64,000 bases of DNA from DIGJ01 sp041739345 (GCA_041739345.1 JBGSNZ010000019.1:1-64000); one strand, 5' to 3'; positions 35,110 through 44,510 are shown, counted from the stretch's first letter. The notes: generated from the sequence alone by a model not told the origin. Numbers and translations are program-made.

Positions 35110-36009
35110 ATGGATTTTAGACAGCTATATCCTGCACAGGTAGAAACGCAGAGTTTTGGCGGTTTTCAGGTAAATGTTACATCTTTTCGGGATAACAAGC
35201 CAGTTCCGGGAGCTAAAGTAACGATTACGGTAACAGGACAGCCGAACCAAGTTGTAGATCAGTTAACAACAGATACGATAGGAAGGACAAAGGAAGTTGA
35301 ACTGCCGGCACCTTCTGTTGACTATAGTATGGCACCTTCTGAAACACAGCCTTATTCGGAATATACGGTATTAATTGAGGCACCGGGATATATTTCTGTT
35401 GCAGTAAATGGAGCACAGGTTTTGCCCAATGTTACAGCTTTGCAACCAGTTTCCTTAGATCCGGTGCCTGAAAATAGGCCACCTGAAGAGGAAGGATTTG
35501 TAATACCACCACATCGTTTATTCGGCGATTATCCACCCAAAATTGCAGAGGATGAAATTAAAACAATCCGCGAAACGGGAGAAATCGTATTAAGTAAAGC
35601 AGTTGTTCCAGAATTTGTAGTTGTACATGATGGTCCGCCGACCGATAAAACGGCTAAAAATTATTATGTCAGGTATCGTGATTATGTTAAAAATGTTGCT
35701 TCCAGTGAAATTTATGCGACATGGCCGGAGGCTGCTTTATATGCCAATATATTGGCAATTCAATCGTTTACATTAAACCGTGTATATACAGAATGGTATC
35801 GAAATAAAGGATACAATTTTACAATCACGAGTTCTACCGCATTTGATCATAAATGGGTACCGGGACGAAATATTTTTATCAATATTTCAAGAACAGTAGA
35901 TACTATATTTAACAATTTTCTTTCGAGACCAAATGTGGCACAGCCAATTTTGACGCAGTATTGTGATGGTAAGCAGGTAACGTGCCCTGGTTGGATGACC
36001 CAATGGTAA
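35110..36009 (+). CDS. sleC: SleC-like spore cortex-lytic protein, 5' part of interrupted gene
   Basis: The 299 codons encode an N-terminal pro-domain (FQVNVTSFRDNKPVPGAKVTI, LPAPSVDYS, PYSEYTVLIEAPGY) and the central domain (AILAIQSFTLNRVYTEWYRNKGY, FTITSSTAFDH, QYCDGKQVTCPGWMTQW) of clostridial SleC-type proteins. SleC degrades cortex peptidoglycan at germination. The frame ends at TAA 36007, directly after the 11-bp core repeat, and lacks the C-terminal peptidoglycan-binding domain. That domain is encoded at 45931-46305 in the same frame across a 9.9-kb element. The RBS is AGGGG inside the upstream terminator. Confidence 0.88.
   Translation: MDFRQLYPAQVETQSFGGFQVNVTSFRDNKPVPGAKVTITVTGQPNQVVDQLTTDTIGRTKEVELPAPSVDYSMAPSETQPYSEYTVLIEAPGYISVAVNGAQVLPNVTALQPVSLDPVPENRPPEEEGFVIPPHRLFGDYPPKIAEDEIKTIRETGEIVLSKAVVPEFVVVHDGPPTDKTAKNYYVRYRDYVKNVASSEIYATWPEAALYANILAIQSFTLNRVYTEWYRNKGYNFTITSSTAFDHKWVPGRNIFINISRTVDTIFNNFLSRPNVAQPILTQYCDGKQVTCPGWMTQW
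35996..36006 (+). repeat. attL-side core repeat
   Basis: TGACCCAATGG, identical to 45920-45930. The flanking base differs (A before it here, T at the other end), so the shared core is 11 bp. Confidence 0.88.
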
Positions 36010-36048
36010 TAACATATGTATTTTGGAAAGGTCACCTATAAAAAGGGT

Positions 36049-36077
36049 TTGTAATCTATTTCTTTAGCTGATATGAT
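36049..36077 (+). promoter_or_regulatory. possible promoter near the element's left end
   Basis: TTGTAA (36049-36054), 17 bp and TATGAT (36072-36077) lie about 60 bp before the GNAT gene. Confidence 0.35.
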
Positions 36078-36139
36078 AGGTAATATAGAAAGAATTGGTG
36101 TCCAAATAAATCGATTAAATAATAAGGAAGGTGAGTAGA

Positions 36140-36925
36140 ATGAACATAATTCAGATTGAAAATACCGGAATTATTGAAAACTTATTTGAAGGCTGGCAAG
36201 AGACTTTGATATGGTCATGTCTTGAAGGGAGCATGGGGGCTGTTTTTGCAGAAAATACAGAAAAACCAGAATCAGCAATGGCGATGCTGGGAGATTTCTG
36301 CTTTTTTACAGGAAAGCCAAATAGAGAATTACTTTTATATAAACCAAGACAATGTAACCAGAATTTTATGATTATGGTGCCACAGAATGAAGAATGGGCT
36401 GATTTGATTGAAAAGTGTTATGGGGATAAGGCAAAAAAAGTAATACGTTATGCGATAAAAAAGGAAGAAAATATATGGGATTTGGAGAAGCTACAGAAGG
36501 TGGTGCAATCACTAGACAGCAAATTCTCCATTCAAATGATAGATGAAACTATTTATAACCAGGCAAAAGAGTCGGCCTGGATGCAGGATCTAGTTTCTTC
36601 GTTTCGCGATTATGCGCATTACAAAAAAATGGGACTTGGAGTTGTTATTGTAAAGGATGGAGTTGTGATTTCTGGCGCCTCCTCTTACTCGAGCTATTCA
36701 AAGGGGATTGAAATTGAAATTGATACAAAAAGAGAGTTTCGAAGAAACGGACTGGCATATGTATGCGGTGCAAAATTAATCCTTGAATGTGTGAAAAGGG
36801 GATTATATCCTAGTTGGGATGCGCAGAATCCATGGTCGGTCGCATTAGCGCAAAAGCTTGGATACCATTATGACCATGAGTATGTGGCATATGAAATTGA
36901 AAGCACATTTATGCAGCATATTTAA
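36140..36925 (+). CDS. GNAT acetyltransferase (ZmaR/GNAT_acetyltran type)
   Basis: The product is about 261 residues. The N-terminal half (WSCLEGSMGAVFAEN, GDFCFFTGKPN, LLLYKPRQ) is the extra domain of the GNAT_acetyltran family, to which the zwittermicin self-resistance enzyme ZmaR belongs. The C-terminal GNAT core has EIEIDTKREFRRNGLAY, the acetyl-CoA loop, and LYPSWDAQNPWSVALAQKLGY. The acceptor substrate is unknown. GTG 36131 is part of the AAGGTGAG ribosome site, so ATG 36140 is chosen. It is the first cargo gene of the element. Confidence 0.82.
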   Translation: MNIIQIENTGIIENLFEGWQETLIWSCLEGSMGAVFAENTEKPESAMAMLGDFCFFTGKPNRELLLYKPRQCNQNFMIMVPQNEEWADLIEKCYGDKAKKVIRYAIKKEENIWDLEKLQKVVQSLDSKFSIQMIDETIYNQAKESAWMQDLVSSFRDYAHYKKMGLGVVIVKDGVVISGASSYSSYSKGIEIEIDTKREFRRNGLAYVCGAKLILECVKRGLYPSWDAQNPWSVALAQKLGYHYDHEYVAYEIESTFMQHI

Positions 36926-36980
36926 AAATTAATCGTGTTAATCAGAAATCATCTTACAACAGAGAAAAGAGTGTGATGAC

Positions 36981-38114
36981 ATGAAAATTGATCAATTGGA
37001 ATATTATTCAGGACAATTTTATGGGGAAGAAAAGCTTGGGGAATCAGCACAATGGGTTTTAATATTTGGAAGTGGTACGCTCTTGTGTGATAATAGCTTG
37101 ATTGATTGTATTCGGAATAAATACCCAAATGCATATTTAATGGGATGTTCAACAGCTGGAGAAATACACGGCAATAGTACGAATAATGACAGCCTTAATG
37201 TGACAGCGATTGAATTTATGAAAGCGAAACTGAATTTTAAGAGCTATTCCATTCTTAGTAATACAAGTAATGATTCGTTTGAATTAGGTAAAAAAATTAT
37301 TTCGGAATTAGGTCAAAATGATTTAAAGCATGTATTTATATTATGTGAGGGGCTAAATTTTAATGGTAGTCGATTAGTAGAAGGAATGCGAGAAGTTATA
37401 AAATGTGATGTTCCAATAACGGGAGGTTTAGCAGGTGATGGAACGCAATTTAAGTCTACTTATATTGTTAGTAATGACTATGCTAAAAGAAACCAAATTG
37501 TAGTTGCAGCTCTTTATGGTCCGGTGAAAACTGGAAGCGCTTCTGTTGGTGGATGGGATACGTTTGGAATAGAGAGAATTGTAACGAAATCAAAAGAGAA
37601 CGTTCTCTATGAAATGGATCATAAACCGGCTTTGGACTTATATAAGGAATACCTAGGTGAAAAAGCAGCTGACCTTCCTGCAAGTGGGCTGTTATTCCCT
37701 TTGAGTGTCAGGTTAAAAGAGGCAGAAGAAGGGATTGTAAGATCGGTTCTTTCAATAAATGAGGAAGATAAGAGCTTGATTTTTGCAGGGGATATTCCAG
37801 AGAATTCATATTGTAAACTTATGAGATCAAATTATAATAACCTTTTAAATGGATCGATGAAAGCAGCCGAGCTTGCTGCGGATATGATTGCTGTAGAAAA
37901 TGTTGATTTAGCGATATTAATCAGTTGTGTTGGAAGAAAAGTTATTTTTAAACAAAGAATTGATGAAGAAATAGAAGTAATACGTGAAATTGTTGGTAAA
38001 GACACGGCTATAACTGGTTTCTATTCGTATGGGGAGATAGCTCCCTACCGAAAGGATACATTATGTGAATTACACAATCAGACAATGACAGTTACTTTTA
38101 TTAAAGAGGAGTGA
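36981..38114 (+). CDS. FIST-domain sensory protein
   Basis: The 377-residue cytosolic protein has FIST_N (about 25-215; LMGCSTAGEIHG, VFILCEGLNFNGSRLVEGM, TGGLAGDGTQF) and FIST_C (about 216-360; ALDLYKEYLG, FPLSV, GFYSYGEIAP). FIST domains are predicted small-ligand sensors, possibly for amino acids, and usually accompany histidine kinases. Here a soluble kinase starts 4 bp after its stop, so this protein probably supplies the input to that kinase. Confidence 0.9.
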   Translation: MKIDQLEYYSGQFYGEEKLGESAQWVLIFGSGTLLCDNSLIDCIRNKYPNAYLMGCSTAGEIHGNSTNNDSLNVTAIEFMKAKLNFKSYSILSNTSNDSFELGKKIISELGQNDLKHVFILCEGLNFNGSRLVEGMREVIKCDVPITGGLAGDGTQFKSTYIVSNDYAKRNQIVVAALYGPVKTGSASVGGWDTFGIERIVTKSKENVLYEMDHKPALDLYKEYLGEKAADLPASGLLFPLSVRLKEAEEGIVRSVLSINEEDKSLIFAGDIPENSYCKLMRSNYNNLLNGSMKAAELAADMIAVENVDLAILISCVGRKVIFKQRIDEEIEVIREIVGKDTAITGFYSYGEIAPYRKDTLCELHNQTMTVTFIKEE

Positions 38115-38118
38115 TTCT

Positions 38119-39165
38119 ATGAAAGAATATAATTCATTATTACAACGGCAGATTAAAAAGGCCAATTTAAATTTGACGGACAATTGCAATAAAGAGATTG
38201 AAAAATTATTTGAGTTGATTAATGAAGCATATTTTGATTTTGAAGACGAAAAAATGCTTTTGGAACGAAGTATTGATATTAGTTCAAGAGAATATCAAGA
38301 AAGCATAGAAGCTGCCCATAAGCTGCAGTTACAACTGATTCATAATGAAAAAATGGCGGGAATCGGGCAATTATCTGCAGGAATTGCGCATGAAATTAAT
38401 AATCCGCTTGGCTTTATTCAAAGTAATATAGAAACACTAAACAAATATATGTATAAAATTCAAGGTATGTATCAGTTAAATAAAGGGATTATTCAGGATG
38501 CAGAAAGTCTTAAATTGGAAGAATTAAGGGAAGAATGCCAAAAAGTCAATGAATTTATGAAAGTAAATAAACTAGAATATATATTTGATAATTTATCGGA
38601 TATTATGACTGAAACGGCAGAAGGTCTTGGCCGTATCAGTAAAATAGTAAATAGTTTGCTCGGATTTTCAAGGCAGTGTTTTGATGGACAACTTGTTGAT
38701 TATGATATGAACAAGGGAATTAAAGATACCATAACGATAGCAAATAATGAAATAAAGTATCATGCAAAAGTGTTAGAAAAACTGGGTGATATTCCTATTA
38801 TTAAAGCTTATTCTGGTGAAATTAATCAAGTTATTTTGAATTTGATTGTAAATGCTGCCCATGCGATAAAGAGCAAAGGCAATCAAGGAACCATTACGGT
38901 GCATACCTATTCTGATAAAGATTATGTATACTGTGAAATATCGGATGATGGAATCGGAATTCCTGAGACAATTACAAAAAAAATTTTTGAACCATTTTTC
39001 ACAACAAAGCCAGTCGGATCTGGAACAGGATTAGGTCTTAGTATATCATATGATATTATTGTGAATAAACATCATGGACAGATTATGGTGGATAGCACAC
39101 TTGGAGAAGGAACTTCATTTATATTAAAAATACCTATGAAACAAACAACAGATTATGAAATATAA
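38119..39165 (+). CDS. soluble sensor histidine kinase
   Basis: The 348-residue kinase has no membrane segment. An N-terminal helical region leads to the H-box GIAHEINNPLGF (phospho-acceptor His at about residue 91), then the ATPase N-box LNLIVNAAHAI, G1 DDGIGIP and G2 GTGLGLSIS. This is the HisKA/NtrB-like type. The GNAT-FIST-kinase series is all in one direction with tight spacing. It probably relays the FIST signal to the REC proteins downstream. Confidence 0.92.
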   Translation: MKEYNSLLQRQIKKANLNLTDNCNKEIEKLFELINEAYFDFEDEKMLLERSIDISSREYQESIEAAHKLQLQLIHNEKMAGIGQLSAGIAHEINNPLGFIQSNIETLNKYMYKIQGMYQLNKGIIQDAESLKLEELREECQKVNEFMKVNKLEYIFDNLSDIMTETAEGLGRISKIVNSLLGFSRQCFDGQLVDYDMNKGIKDTITIANNEIKYHAKVLEKLGDIPIIKAYSGEINQVILNLIVNAAHAIKSKGNQGTITVHTYSDKDYVYCEISDDGIGIPETITKKIFEPFFTTKPVGSGTGLGLSISYDIIVNKHHGQIMVDSTLGEGTSFILKIPMKQTTDYEI

Positions 39166-39204
39166 AAAATAGGTTATTATAAATTGAAGGTGGTGGATTA
39201 GAAA

Positions 39205-40479
39205 ATGAAAATACTAGTAGTGGATGACGATAAATTAAATTTAAAGATTGCAGAAGGCTATCTTAACAAATTTTTTCCAGAGTATCTGGTACAGATATGT
39301 CAGCAACCTAAACTTGTTATGAAAATTTTAGAAACAGAATCCATTGATATTATCCTACTCGATATTTTAATGCCTGAAATTAGTGGGATTGAGGTACTTA
39401 GGGAGATACGAAGCTGTTTGAAATATAAGGATGTTCAAATTTTAATGTTTACTTCCATGACAGATGATGAAAGTTTTCGCTCATGCTTTGATTTTGGGGC
39501 CGATGACTATTTGAAAAAGCCGATTCAGCAAACGGAATTTAAGGCTCGCATAAGTGCTGCGGCTAATACACGAAATAACCTTTTGGAACTGCATGAATTA
39601 TATGAAAAAGCGAAATCGCAAAATATTGAACTAAAAGATGTGAATGCCCAATTGCAAGATATGCAGTTTTTTTTAATTCAATCCGAAAAATTAGCTGCAA
39701 TCGGGGAATTGGCGGCGGGAGTTGCCCATGAAATTAATAACCCGATTGCGTATGTTGGAAGTAATTTAGAAACAATATCAAATTATCTTTTCAAAATACG
39801 TGATTTTATAAAACTCATGTATGAGTCTGTCAATCCAGCAGATGAATCTTTATATAGCTTAATGCAAGAGTCTTATAAAAAGAATAAATTAGGTTTCATA
39901 ATGGAGGATATAGATAGTCTGATTCATGATTCGAAGGATGGAATTCAAAAGGTTGCTGAAATTGTAAGATCTCTTCGAAATTTTGCCCATACAGGCTTAG
40001 AGAATGAAATGAATTGCTGTGCACTCGGTGAAATACTTGATCAGGTTTTGTTAATGGTACGAAATGAAGCAAAATACGTGGTTGATGTAAGCGTTAGTAG
40101 TTCTGAAATTGCGGATGTTTATTGCAATAGGAGTCAAATTGGTCAGGTATTTTTGAATATTATTATAAATGCAATTCAAGCAATAAAGCAACAAAAAAGA
40201 GCGGATTTGGGACATGTTTATATTAAAGTATATAAGGAACAAGAATATGCATGTATTAATATTAAAGATGATGGGCCAGGCATACCTAAAGAAAATCTTT
40301 CTAAAATATTCAATCCATTTTTTACAACAAAAGAAGTTGGACAAGGAACAGGACTTGGTTTAAGTATCTCTTATGATATAGTAGTGAAAAAGCATAATGG
40401 AATATTTAATGTTGTGAGTACCATTGGCGAGGGAAGCGAGTTTATTGTTAAATTACCAATGGAAAAAAAGGACGTTTAA
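39205..40479 (+). CDS. REC-histidine kinase hybrid
   Basis: The 424-residue protein has an N-terminal receiver (VVDDDKLN, phospho-Asp in IILLDILMP at about residue 53, Lys in LKKPIQ). A coiled linker follows, then a kinase core with H-box GVAHEINNPIAY (about 177) and G boxes DDGPGIP and GTGLGLSIS. The kinase core closely resembles the preceding gene's, suggesting duplication. It can be both target and source of phosphate, a relay intermediate. No membrane segment is present. Confidence 0.92.
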   Translation: MKILVVDDDKLNLKIAEGYLNKFFPEYLVQICQQPKLVMKILETESIDIILLDILMPEISGIEVLREIRSCLKYKDVQILMFTSMTDDESFRSCFDFGADDYLKKPIQQTEFKARISAAANTRNNLLELHELYEKAKSQNIELKDVNAQLQDMQFFLIQSEKLAAIGELAAGVAHEINNPIAYVGSNLETISNYLFKIRDFIKLMYESVNPADESLYSLMQESYKKNKLGFIMEDIDSLIHDSKDGIQKVAEIVRSLRNFAHTGLENEMNCCALGEILDQVLLMVRNEAKYVVDVSVSSSEIADVYCNRSQIGQVFLNIIINAIQAIKQQKRADLGHVYIKVYKEQEYACINIKDDGPGIPKENLSKIFNPFFTTKEVGQGTGLGLSISYDIVVKKHNGIFNVVSTIGEGSEFIVKLPMEKKDV

Positions 40480-40513
40480 ATATGTTCCCGAATAGGTAGA
40501 TGGGAGGATTACT

Positions 40514-41683
40514 GTGAAAAATATATTAATTGTAGATGATGAGGTCCAGATATTAAAAGCATTAGTTCGACTTTTTATGGATACTGATTATGAAATAGTA
40601 ACTGCAGAAGGTGGCGAAGAGGCATTAAAAATATTAGAAAAACAACAATTCAATATGGTTATCAGCGATATGAAAATGCCATATATGGATGGATATGATT
40701 TATTAAGTAAAGTGAAAGAATTATATCCAAAAACAGTGAGAATCATACTAAGTGGTTATTCAGATGAAAAAGTTGTTTTTCATGCACTACAAAAAAATAT
40801 TGCAAGGCTTTATGTATTTAAACCGTGGAAAAATGACGAATTAATACAGATTGTCACACAACTATTGGAAACAGAAGATATACTAAATAATAGTAACCTT
40901 TTGAACTTTATAAATAATATTGAAAATCTTCCTACCATTAAAGCAAATTATCAACATATTATAAACTTGATAAACGATGATACAGATATAAGTGCAATAT
41001 CAAATGAGATTGAAAAAGATATTTCAATTGCTGCAAAGATTTTAAATGTAGCAAATTCTGCTTTTTATGGTTCAAAAACAGGGTCAGTAAAGCAAGCAGT
41101 ATCTTATATTGGATTACAAAATACAAAAAATTTAATTACCTCTATTTCAATTATTGATACAATGAGCGAGAATAGTGCAGCGAAAAATATGATAAAAAAT
41201 ATATGGAAACATTCCTTCCTTTCCAATAAGTTATTAGCTTTTTTATATGAGAAACATCTTAAGAAAAGAGTTCCGGATACATATTCCTCAGCAGGACTTT
41301 TACATAATATTGGGAAGATTTTCTTTTTGAAGTATTTTTATAAGGAATACTTAAACCTTCTTTTAAAAGCAAGAGATGATAAGGTAGACATTACACGCTT
41401 AGAAGCAGAAGCATTCACTGTAACTCATAATGAAGCAGGAGGGTATCTGTTAGAATGGTGGGAATTCCCATTTGCGATTGTGGAAACGGCTCTCTATTCT
41501 CAAAACCCTATGGATGAAAAGGTTGTTAATAAGGAGATTGTATGTGCCGTACATATTGTTTCAAAGTATGCCATGGAGATGCTTGGAAATGAATGCACGG
41601 AATGCTTTGATGAGTCTACGTTTGATTTCCTAAGTATCACTAAAAATGATTTTGAAGCAAGCCTTGTGGAATTTGTATCATAG
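40514..41683 (+). CDS. REC-HDOD response regulator
   Basis: The 389-residue protein has a receiver (LIVDDEVQ, phospho-Asp in MVISDMKMP at about residue 52, Lys in VFKPWK) and an HDOD domain (about 135-330; KILNVANSAFYG, GLLHNIGK). HDOD proteins are HD-like scaffolds that lack full phosphohydrolase motifs and act in signalling, motility or DNA-related control. It is a probable output of the kinase cassette. Confidence 0.9.
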   Translation: MKNILIVDDEVQILKALVRLFMDTDYEIVTAEGGEEALKILEKQQFNMVISDMKMPYMDGYDLLSKVKELYPKTVRIILSGYSDEKVVFHALQKNIARLYVFKPWKNDELIQIVTQLLETEDILNNSNLLNFINNIENLPTIKANYQHIINLINDDTDISAISNEIEKDISIAAKILNVANSAFYGSKTGSVKQAVSYIGLQNTKNLITSISIIDTMSENSAAKNMIKNIWKHSFLSNKLLAFLYEKHLKKRVPDTYSSAGLLHNIGKIFFLKYFYKEYLNLLLKARDDKVDITRLEAEAFTVTHNEAGGYLLEWWEFPFAIVETALYSQNPMDEKVVNKEIVCAVHIVSKYAMEMLGNECTECFDESTFDFLSITKNDFEASLVEFVS

Positions 41684-41699
41684 AAAGAGAGGCGATATT

Positions 41700-42740
41700 A
41701 TGTATGAAAACTATTCTGTTCTTTTTGTAGATGATGAAGTAAATATTCTAAGTTCCTTAAAAAGAGGTCTCATTGATGAGGAATATAGCTGTCATTTTGC
41801 TTCCTCAGGTAAAGAAGCACTTAAAATTATGGAGTGTGAAAAAATTGCAGTTATTGTTACAGATATGAGAATGCCAGAAATGGATGGTCTCCATTTGCTA
41901 AGAATAGTAAAGGATAGATGGCCGAGAACGGTGGGTATCGTTCTATCTGGTTACACTCAGATGCAGCAGATTTTAACAACAATAAATCAGGTGGATATTT
42001 TCAAATATATCACAAAACCATGGAAGCTAGAAGAAGAATTCAAATTTGTTTTGTATAAAGCCTTGGACTATTATATCTTACAAGAAGAGAATGATGAGTA
42101 TAAAATTGCACTTCAAAAAAAGAACGAAGCATATCAAAATATTTTCAAGAGCATACAAACTATCATGGATAATTCAAAAAACAGTTGCCATATACTAGGT
42201 GTATTTGGAAAATCAATTCATAAATATAATAGGTGTGTTAAAAATGGTTTAAGTGATGAATTTAATGAGTTTGAGGAAATTATTTTTGATAACTTTACAA
42301 CTGCAGTGACAGGAGAAAAAAAAGAATATAATGGAGAAAAATTTGAAAAAGATTTTTTGAAATATATTCAATCAAATAAAGAAGTATCTAAGAAAGAAAG
42401 TAAATTGGATAAAAATCTAAAAATCAACTTGAATCCAAGTATAGTTGAATCTACCTTGAATGCTTGTATGACAGTGTTCTGTCAGGAATTGAAAGGAAAT
42501 GATTTATTAGTAACCTTTGATTCGATACCAGACAGATGCGTCACGATTTCCTTGTTTTCTCGTCTTACTTTTGAGGATGATATGCGGGAAAATCTCACAT
42601 TATCTGATAAAAAAGTAGACTTTTTAAATTCAATCTTCCAAGAAACGCTAAAGCTGTGTATGATGGATTTTTGCGTAATAAATAAAAATGAAAGATTAGC
42701 TATTGTTATATCAATTGCGCTTCTAATTCCAGATAAATAA
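41700..42740 (+). CDS. response regulator with a degenerate kinase-like C-terminus
   Basis: From ATG 41700 (GAGAGG RBS) the product is 346 residues. It has an N-terminal REC domain (FVDDEVNIL, phospho-Asp in VIVTDMRMP, Lys in ITKPWK) of the type seen in RpfG-like regulators. No HD-GYP follows. The remaining 200 residues start with a coiled-coil and end in a region (NLNPSIVESTLNACMTVF onward) that loosely recalls a histidine-kinase ATPase domain without G boxes or an H-box. That reading is tentative. It ends the signalling cassette and converges on the recombinase gene. Confidence 0.75.
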   Translation: MYENYSVLFVDDEVNILSSLKRGLIDEEYSCHFASSGKEALKIMECEKIAVIVTDMRMPEMDGLHLLRIVKDRWPRTVGIVLSGYTQMQQILTTINQVDIFKYITKPWKLEEEFKFVLYKALDYYILQEENDEYKIALQKKNEAYQNIFKSIQTIMDNSKNSCHILGVFGKSIHKYNRCVKNGLSDEFNEFEEIIFDNFTTAVTGEKKEYNGEKFEKDFLKYIQSNKEVSKKESKLDKNLKINLNPSIVESTLNACMTVFCQELKGNDLLVTFDSIPDRCVTISLFSRLTFEDDMRENLTLSDKKVDFLNSIFQETLKLCMMDFCVINKNERLAIVISIALLIPDK

Positions 42741-42790
42741 TCTTTACAAGCTTTTATTCTTTGTTCAGATGAGAATGGTGATTTAGGCAT

Positions 42791-42844
42791 AAAAAATCCC
42801 GCCAAAGTAGTTTTGGTTATTTACCATTTCTACTTTAGAGGGAT
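42791..42844 (-). terminator. terminator of the recombinase gene
   Basis: Read on the minus strand, ATCCC-N3-CTACTTT-type arms (42830-42844 with 42796-42810) form a stem of 5 + 7 bp with small internal gaps, followed by six T (42791-42796 complement). Confidence 0.7.
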
Positions 42845-42874
42845 CAAAATTCAGGAGTTTCTTTGAATTAGTCA

Positions 42875-44365
42875 TTATAAATACAGGAAATATACATCTA
42901 TCCGGTTAATTTCTTTCTGGAAGACAATTTTATATATGATTTTGCGGATAGCATTTGCTTTTTCATCATTCGAAAATTGGTCAGACTTAAGTACCGAATA
43001 AACGTCTTTGATCCTATCTTGTAAAACATTTTTTGAATCTTCCTTCTTATGAATAATTTCCGCTTCCTTTAGCATATCAGAGAGTCGATTGCGCTCTTTT
43101 TGTAATATTGTCTTATTTGTTTTATACTCATTCAGGGAATCAACGCCATCTATATAAGCTTGTTTGCTTCGATCTTCTTTTTCTTCAATTTTCTTTATTT
43201 GTAAGAATATGAGTTCCCTATCTGGTACGGTTTCGGGATGCTTTTTTACAATTTCATATTCGAAGTCCCCTGTCTCATAGGCATACTTAATGGCATCCAG
43301 AATAATCGGCTCGATTTTCGACAGGCTTACGTGATGGGAAACGGTACAAAGTCCTTTGTGGTACCCATAGCATTGCAGATAATAATACTTCTTGCCAGTG
43401 TTTCTTTTCATATTAATTCCAATTGATAGAGAGCGTCCGCAGGCAGAGCACTTTACCATGCCACTCAGCCAGTGACTTTGATTATATACGGGTTTTGATT
43501 TACGGGGATGATACTCATTTTCCATTCGTACCTTAGCAGCATTATATAATTTTTCGGATATAATCGGCTCAAAGTTTCCCTTTGCTATGATCCATTCCCG
43601 TTCATCCTTTACCTGTTTTGTGGAGTTGTTTGTGACATTCCATCTGGCATATCCGCAGTAGTGAATATTTTTAAGGATGTACTCAACGCTTCGCTTTTGA
43701 AAGCGACTACCGGATTTCGTGGTAAGCCCCATTTCATTTAGGTGTACGGCAATGGCATAGATTGGCATACGTTCCTCCACATACATACGAAAAATCGATT
43801 TTACAATTTCAGCACTTGGCGTATCAATTACAGGAGGTTCCCCTTTTACTGCTATCTTATATCCAAGAGCAGGACTTGCCTGATAACCTCCCAACTCTGC
43901 TTTTTTATGCATCCCACGGAAAACATCACCAGATAGTCGGATGGAGTAGTATTCATCCATCCATTCGATGATTCGTTCAATCAGTTTACCAAATACATCA
44001 TCGGATATGTATTCTGACACGCTAATAACATCTACCTTATCTTTTTTTAGCATTGATTTATAAACAATGGATTCTTCCTGATTTCTTGCAAACCGGCTGT
44101 ACTTCCAAACTAGAATGGCATCAAATGGATGGCTCTTATCTTTTGCAATCCCAATCATCCGCTGAAATTCGGGACGCTTATCCGCTTTTCTTCCCGATAT
44201 CCCGATTTCCCAAAAAATAAATTCCTTTGGTGTGAGATATCCATTTTGTGCCGCATATTCCAGCAACTTATCTTTTTGCGATTCAGGAGAAAGTTCTTCT
44301 TGCTTATCCGTAGATACGCGAATGTAGAGAGCAGCGGTTTTTAGATTGTTGTTTGTATTATTCAT
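42875..44365 (-). CDS. large serine recombinase (element integrase/excisionase)
   Basis: The 496-residue protein has an N-terminal resolvase domain with the nucleophile Ser18 in YIRVSTDKQ and Arg-rich catalytic segments (VWKYSRFARN). A Recombinase domain follows (GYQASPALGYKI, GSRFQKRSVEYILKN), then a zinc ribbon with two Cys pairs (CSAC and a later CYGYHKGLC) and a C-terminal coiled-coil. This is the architecture of phage and skin-element (SpoIVCA) integrases that cut at attB/attP. It lies 1.5 kb from the right core repeat and is the obvious enzyme for the element. AAGGAG precedes the start but is buried in a hairpin. Confidence 0.95.
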   Translation of the reverse strand: MNNTNNNLKTAALYIRVSTDKQEELSPESQKDKLLEYAAQNGYLTPKEFIFWEIGISGRKADKRPEFQRMIGIAKDKSHPFDAILVWKYSRFARNQEESIVYKSMLKKDKVDVISVSEYISDDVFGKLIERIIEWMDEYYSIRLSGDVFRGMHKKAELGGYQASPALGYKIAVKGEPPVIDTPSAEIVKSIFRMYVEERMPIYAIAVHLNEMGLTTKSGSRFQKRSVEYILKNIHYCGYARWNVTNNSTKQVKDEREWIIAKGNFEPIISEKLYNAAKVRMENEYHPRKSKPVYNQSHWLSGMVKCSACGRSLSIGINMKRNTGKKYYYLQCYGYHKGLCTVSHHVSLSKIEPIILDAIKYAYETGDFEYEIVKKHPETVPDRELIFLQIKKIEEKEDRSKQAYIDGVDSLNEYKTNKTILQKERNRLSDMLKEAEIIHKKEDSKNVLQDRIKDVYSVLKSDQFSNDEKANAIRKIIYKIVFQKEINRIDVYFLYL

Positions 44366-44373
44366 TACATCAG

Positions 44374-44398
44374 CTCCTTAATTAAGAGTATTAAGGAG
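44374..44398 (-). promoter_or_regulatory. hairpin masking the recombinase Shine-Dalgarno
   Basis: On the minus strand CTCCTTAAT-N7-ATTAAGGAG is a perfect 9-bp inverted repeat. The second arm contains the recombinase AAGGAG and lies 8 nt before its ATG, so the first arm is an anti-Shine-Dalgarno. It should keep recombinase translation low unless opened. Confidence 0.6.
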
Positions 44399-44435
44399 AA
44401 GGGATAAAAATACTATAATGTTGGCTGGAAGATCT

Positions 44436-44510
44436 GACATCAGATGTCAATAAGTACAGGCAGGTTATCATAGATTATACAGGGGGTGACATTTTGAAGC
44501 TGACATTTCA
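44436..44510. repeat. TGACAT repeats between recombinase and small ORF
   Basis: A GACATC-A-GATGTC dyad (44436-44448) is followed by TGACATTTT (44487-44495) and TGACATTTC (44501-44509). This is four TGACAT half-sites in 75 bp in the divergent control region, a plausible operator cluster. Confidence 0.4.

Noticed and set aside
40514..41683. REC-HDOD protein as an HD-GYP c-di-GMP phosphodiesterase
   Set aside because: The HD-GYP motif (HHExxxGxGYP type) is missing; HDOD features fit better.
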